Source of the DNA: Sphingomonas naphthae
GTDB lineage: Bacteria > Pseudomonadota > Alphaproteobacteria > Sphingomonadales > Sphingomonadaceae
Reading direction: 5' to 3'
Assembly (NCBI RefSeq): GCF_028607085.1
Contig: NZ_CP117411.1
Location: 682,001-746,000 of the forward strand
Length of the DNA: 64,000 bases
The notes under the pieces were generated by a model that saw nothing but the letters and a program-made list of their open reading frames with translations, made no database searches and was not told the origin of the DNA. The position numbers and the translations under genes were made by a program. Shown here in pieces: positions 60,345 through 64,000 of the stretch (positions are counted from its first letter, which is position 1; every line of letters begins with the position of its first letter).

Positions 60345-62059
60345 CCGGCGATCCACGCGCCAAACGACGCGGGCGGCAGCGCGTCGGCGAAGCCGTCGCC
60401 GCCGATCGCCTCGACCAAGGCGCCCTCGGGCACGGTGAAGGGCACGGCCGCATCGCCAAGATTGATCGCGACGGTCAGCCGCGCCGGCCCGATCCGCCAG
60501 CGCGCCACGACCGCTTTCTCGCCGACCGCCTCGGCCCCCAGCGCCTCGGCATCGTCGAGATGCGGCACGATCCGCGCATGCCGAAGCGCCAGCAGCCGCG
60601 TATAGAGATCGCGCCACGCGGCGGCATCCGGGCCGGGCAGCGGGCGTGACGCTTCGTAGGTGGAGATGGCGTTGGGGTCAGGGATGCTGGCGCGCGCGTC
60701 GGGGTCAGCGAACCCGGGGAAGCCGGCGAACTCCCCACGCCGGCCGTTGCGCACCGCATCGGCCAGCTCGTCGTGGAAATCGGTGAAGAACAGGAAGGGC
60801 GCCTGCGATCCCGTCTCGTCGCCCATGAAGGTCAGCGGGATCTGCGGGCAGAGCAGCAACAGCCCGGTCGCCGCCCGCAATTTCTCCGGCGTCGTCAGCG
60901 TGGTCAGCCGTTCGCCGAGCGCGCGATTGCCGATCTGGTCGTGGTTCTGGAGGAAGCTGACGAAGCGGATCGGCGAGAGGTGGCCGCTGGGCGTACCGCG
61001 CGGCTTGCCCTTCTGGTTGGGCGATCCCTGCCCCTGATAGATGAACCCCTCCGCCAGACAGCGCGCGAGCTTCTCCGCCGGGCTGTCCGCGAAATCCTTG
61101 TAATAGCCGTGCGCTTCGCCGGTCAGCAGGACGTGGAGGACGTTGTGGAAATCGTCGTTCCACTGCGCGTCGTAGCGGCTCTCCAGCCGCGCCGCGTCGT
61201 TATGCTCGTTTTCCAGCACCAGATGGATCTGGCGATCGGGGAAGGCCGCGCGCACCTCGTCCGACAGGCGATCGAGGAAAACCGGATCGACGATGGCGTG
61301 GACGGCATCGAGCCGCAGCCCGTCGAAGCGATATTCCCCCAGCCACATCAGCGCATTGTCGATGAAGAAGCGCGCCACCGCCTCCTGCCCGAAATCGATC
61401 GCGCCGCCCCACGGCGTCGAAATGTCGGTGCGGAAGAAGCCCGGCGCATAGGCCGAGATGTAATTCCCGTCCGGCCCGAAGTGATTGTAGACCACGTCGA
61501 GCAGCACCATCAGCCCATGGCCATGGGCGGCATCGATGAAGGCTTTCAGGTCGTCGGGCGGGCCGTAGGGCGTGGCCGCCGCGTAGGGCAGCACGCCGTC
61601 ATAGCCCCAGTTTCGCGTGCCCCCGGTCGCCGCGAGCGGCATCAGCTCGATCGCGGTGAAGCCGGTCGCGGCGATATCGGCCAGCGCGTCGGTCAGGCCC
61701 GCATAGCCGCCGGCCGTGCCGACATGGACCTCCTGGATCACCGCCTCGCGCCACGGCCGGCCGCGCCAGTCGGGCGCCTGCCACGCATAGCTATTGGGAT
61801 CGGTCAGCACGCTCCAGCCATGGACGTCGCCCGCCTGCGCGCGCGCGGCCGGATCGGGCACCGCCATCCCATCGGGCAGGCGGAAGCGGTAAAGGGTGCC
61901 GGGCGCGCATTCGGCCTCCACCGTGAACCAGCCATCCTCGGCGGGCGCCATCGCCAGCGCGGGGCCATCGGCGATCTCGAGCGTCAGCGCATCCAGCACC
62001 GGCGCCCACAGCGCGAACCGCGCACGACCCGGCGTCACCCATTCCGGCCCCCACCTCAT
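60341..62059 (-). CDS. treZ: Malto-oligosyltrehalose trehalohydrolase
   Basis: A 572-residue GH13 enzyme that cuts trehalose off the product of TreY. It begins with a beta-sandwich (FALWAPVLDALTLEI and GTLYRFRLPDG), followed by the barrel with LLDVVYNHFGPDGNY, GLRLDAVHAIVD (nucleophile Asp), VLENEHNDAARLE and SFLQNHDQIGNRA. The position between glgX and malQ, with four-base overlaps on both sides, supports the assignment. Confidence 0.95.
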   Translation of the reverse strand: MRWGPEWVTPGRARFALWAPVLDALTLEIADGPALAMAPAEDGWFTVEAECAPGTLYRFRLPDGMAVPDPAARAQAGDVHGWSVLTDPNSYAWQAPDWRGRPWREAVIQEVHVGTAGGYAGLTDALADIAATGFTAIELMPLAATGGTRNWGYDGVLPYAAATPYGPPDDLKAFIDAAHGHGLMVLLDVVYNHFGPDGNYISAYAPGFFRTDISTPWGGAIDFGQEAVARFFIDNALMWLGEYRFDGLRLDAVHAIVDPVFLDRLSDEVRAAFPDRQIHLVLENEHNDAARLESRYDAQWNDDFHNVLHVLLTGEAHGYYKDFADSPAEKLARCLAEGFIYQGQGSPNQKGKPRGTPSGHLSPIRFVSFLQNHDQIGNRALGERLTTLTTPEKLRAATGLLLLCPQIPLTFMGDETGSQAPFLFFTDFHDELADAVRNGRRGEFAGFPGFADPDARASIPDPNAISTYEASRPLPGPDAAAWRDLYTRLLALRHARIVPHLDDAEALGAEAVGEKAVVARWRIGPARLTVAINLGDAAVPFTVPEGALVEAIGGDGFADALPPASFGAWIAG

Positions 62060-64000
62060 TCGATCGACCCGCGCGCGTAGAGCAGGATGGCGGTGCGATC
62101 CTGCACCGCGATCGTCTTCTCCGTCACGTCGCGCTCGCCGATCGTCGCGTCGGAGCTGTCCACCAGCAGGCGGCGATAGGCGTGCGGCGCGGGCAGATCG
62201 AAGTCCAGGCTGGCCTGCGATCCGTTCATCAGCATCGTGATCGCCTCGAACCCGCCATCCTCGGTCAGCCGGGCGCGGCGCATCACCAGCGCCTTGCCCT
62301 CGGCGTTATGCCAGTCGTCGTCGGAAAGGGGCTCGCCGCGCTCGTCGAACCAGTCGATGTTGCGGATGCCGGGCGCGATCTCCTCGCCGTAGAGATAGGC
62401 GTTCGATCGCACGAGCGGGTAATGTTTGCGGATCAGGATCAGGCGGCGGACGAAGGCCGAGAGACTCTCGCCCTCCTTGCTGGCGGCCTGCGCCCAATCG
62501 ACCCAGCTGATCTCATTATCCTGGCAATAGGCATTGTTGTTGCCCTGCTGGGTACGGCCGAATTCATCGCCCGCCAGCAGCATCGGTGTGCCCAGCGCCG
62601 CCAGCACGGTGATGAGCATCGATCGCCGCACCCGCTCGCGCACGGAATTGATCTCGGCATCCTTGGTCGGCCCCTCGGCACCCCAGTTGCACGAGAGATT
62701 GTCGCCATGGCCGTCGCGATTGTCCTCGCCATTGGCCTCGTTGTGGCGCTGTTCGTAGCGGGTGATGTCGGTCAGCGTCTGGCCGTCGTGGCTGGCGACA
62801 TAGTTCACGCTGGCCCACGGCCGCCGCGCGCGCCGGTCGAACAGGTCGCCGGAGCCCGACAGGCGCGCGGCGAATTCCGGCCGCACGCCCGCGTCGCCGC
62901 GCCAGAAGCGGCGGGTGGAATCGCGGAACTTGTCGTTCCATTCGGCGAAGCCCGGCGGATGGTTGCCGAGCTGGTAGCCGCCGGGGCCGATGTCCCACGG
63001 CTCGGAAATGAGCTTCAGTCGGCCGAGGATGGGATCCTGCCGCAGCACATCGAAGAAGCTGGCACCCGGATCGAACCCCCCGTCGCCGGTGCGGCCGAGC
63101 GTCGATCCCAGATCGAAGCGGAAACCGTCGATATGATAATCCTCCGCCCAGTAGCGCAGCGAATCCGTCACCATCTGGAGCACGCGCGGCTGATCGAGGT
63201 TGAAGGTGTTGCCGGTGCCGGTGTCGTTCACGCAGTAACGCGGGTTATCCTTCTGGAGCCGATAGTAAGTGGCGTTGTCGAGGCCGCGGAAGCACATCGT
63301 CTGCCCCAGCTCGCTGCCCTCGGCGGTGTGGTTGTAGACGACGTCGAGGATCACCTCGATGCCCGCCGCGTGCAGCCGGCGCACCGCCAGCCGCAGGTCG
63401 TTGGCGTGGTTGTTATGCATGTAGCGCGTTTCGGGTGCGAAGAAGGCGAGGCTGTTGTAGCCCCAATAATTGACCAGATCCTTCTCCTGCAAAAACCGGT
63501 CCTGCACGAAGCCGTGGACCGGCATCAGCTCGATCGCGGTGATGCCCAGCCGCTGGAGATGGGCGATCAGATCGGGGTGGCTGAGCGCGCGATAGGTGCC
63601 CCGCTCGGCGGCGGGCACGCTCTCCATCAGTTGCGTGAGGCCCTTGACGTGCGCCTCGTAGATGATCGTTTCCGACCAGGGCGTGTTGGGCCTGCGGTCC
63701 GCGTCCCAATCGAAGGCGTGCGAGACGACGACCGATTTCGGCATGTAGGTGGCGCTGTCGCGGCGATCGAAGCTGAGGTCGGCGCGCGGCGAATTGACGC
63801 GATAGCCGTGCAGCGCGTCATGCCAGCGCACCCGGCCGAAGGTGCGGCGGGTATAGGGGTCCAGCAGCAGCTTGTTGGGATTGAACCGATGCCCCTCCTC
63901 GGGCGCGTAGGGGCCATTCGCGCGAAAGCCGTAGAGCAGGCCGGGGCGCGCGTCGGGCAGATAGCCGTGCCAGATTTCGTCGGTCCATTCGGGCAGGTCG
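62056..64000 (-). CDS. glgX: Glycogen debranching enzyme (partial, 5' end outside window)
   Basis: The frame is open to the window edge, giving the C-terminal 647 residues. It is a GH13 debranching enzyme: WHGYLPDARPGLLYGFRANG, the catalytic region DGFRFDLGSTLGR, SHDGQTLTDITRYEQRHNEA and GDEFGRTQQGNNNAYCQDNE with the family's typical WVDW segment. It removes alpha-1,6 branches, releasing linear chains for MalQ, TreY and TreZ. The stop overlaps the treZ start by four bases. The start codon is beyond 64000. Confidence 0.95.
   Translation of the reverse strand, partial: DLPEWTDEIWHGYLPDARPGLLYGFRANGPYAPEEGHRFNPNKLLLDPYTRRTFGRVRWHDALHGYRVNSPRADLSFDRRDSATYMPKSVVVSHAFDWDADRRPNTPWSETIIYEAHVKGLTQLMESVPAAERGTYRALSHPDLIAHLQRLGITAIELMPVHGFVQDRFLQEKDLVNYWGYNSLAFFAPETRYMHNNHANDLRLAVRRLHAAGIEVILDVVYNHTAEGSELGQTMCFRGLDNATYYRLQKDNPRYCVNDTGTGNTFNLDQPRVLQMVTDSLRYWAEDYHIDGFRFDLGSTLGRTGDGGFDPGASFFDVLRQDPILGRLKLISEPWDIGPGGYQLGNHPPGFAEWNDKFRDSTRRFWRGDAGVRPEFAARLSGSGDLFDRRARRPWASVNYVASHDGQTLTDITRYEQRHNEANGEDNRDGHGDNLSCNWGAEGPTKDAEINSVRERVRRSMLITVLAALGTPMLLAGDEFGRTQQGNNNAYCQDNEISWVDWAQAASKEGESLSAFVRRLILIRKHYPLVRSNAYLYGEEIAPGIRNIDWFDERGEPLSDDDWHNAEGKALVMRRARLTEDGGFEAITMLMNGSQASLDFDLPAPHAYRRLLVDSSDATIGERDVTEKTIAVQDRTAILLYARGSIE

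Overview
The window reads as a chromosomal segment of a sphingomonad-like alphaproteobacterium. The backbone is GC-rich and densely packed, with many 4-base ATGA overlaps. It carries a TonB-dependent receptor of the type abundant in Sphingomonadales, a complete trehalose/alpha-glucan gene set, Tat-exported enzymes and a PhaB-like reductase. This placement is inferred from gene content only.

Left backbone (1-24451). A LysR regulator is divergent from a CMD-CMD-cupin fusion. After it come cobO, an M13 metallopeptidase, a 44-residue membrane protein, a 5'-nucleotidase lipoprotein, the otsB-GH15-otsA trehalose operon, an MscS channel, a GH3 beta-glucosidase, a membrane GGDEF protein, a divergent HxlR/SDR pair, tRNA-Thr(UGU), a Tat-exported molybdenum hydroxylase subunit overlapping hemH, phbB, a ribbon-helix-helix protein, a PiuC-type dioxygenase and a glycine-zipper protein.

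Integrative element (24482-50257, 25776 bp). It sits in the anticodon loop of a tRNA-Leu(CAA) gene and cuts it in two. The 5' half lies at 24452-24490 and the 3' half at 50258-50311, with ACTCAAAAT repeated at both junctions. A tyrosine integrase lies at the left end, clustered CTTACACA repeats lie near both ends, and a complete tRNA-Leu(CAA) gene sits just inside at 25966-26049, apparently replacing the broken host gene. The element also has ParDE, a second short tyrosine recombinase, a MobA/MobL relaxase with a candidate oriT, a coupling ATPase with a separate membrane partner, ArdA and a MucR-type regulator. No VirB channel genes are visible, so it looks mobilizable rather than self-transmissible.

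Cargo (37672-44976). All genes lie on the minus strand. A 39-residue peptide gene missed by ordinary ORF calling is followed by a 12-bp hairpin, two paralogous proteins (one with an H-x-H...E...H cupin-like pattern, both with a helical/HEAT-like C-terminus), a full-length second YidC insertase, a 360-residue protein of unknown family, a CHAT-domain cysteine protease and a 134-residue unknown. This is the most interesting part of the window: it could be a peptide-modification or RiPP-like system beside a CHAT-based defence module.

Right backbone (50312-64000). An SDR, a Tat-exported PhoD phosphatase and a TonB-dependent receptor come first. PhoD and the receptor each have a Pho-box-like sequence upstream, suggesting joint control by phosphate starvation. 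The minus-strand glgX-treZ-malQ-treY operon follows, with 4-base overlaps throughout; glgX runs off the window end. With otsBA this gives two routes to trehalose, one from UDP-glucose and one from alpha-glucans.
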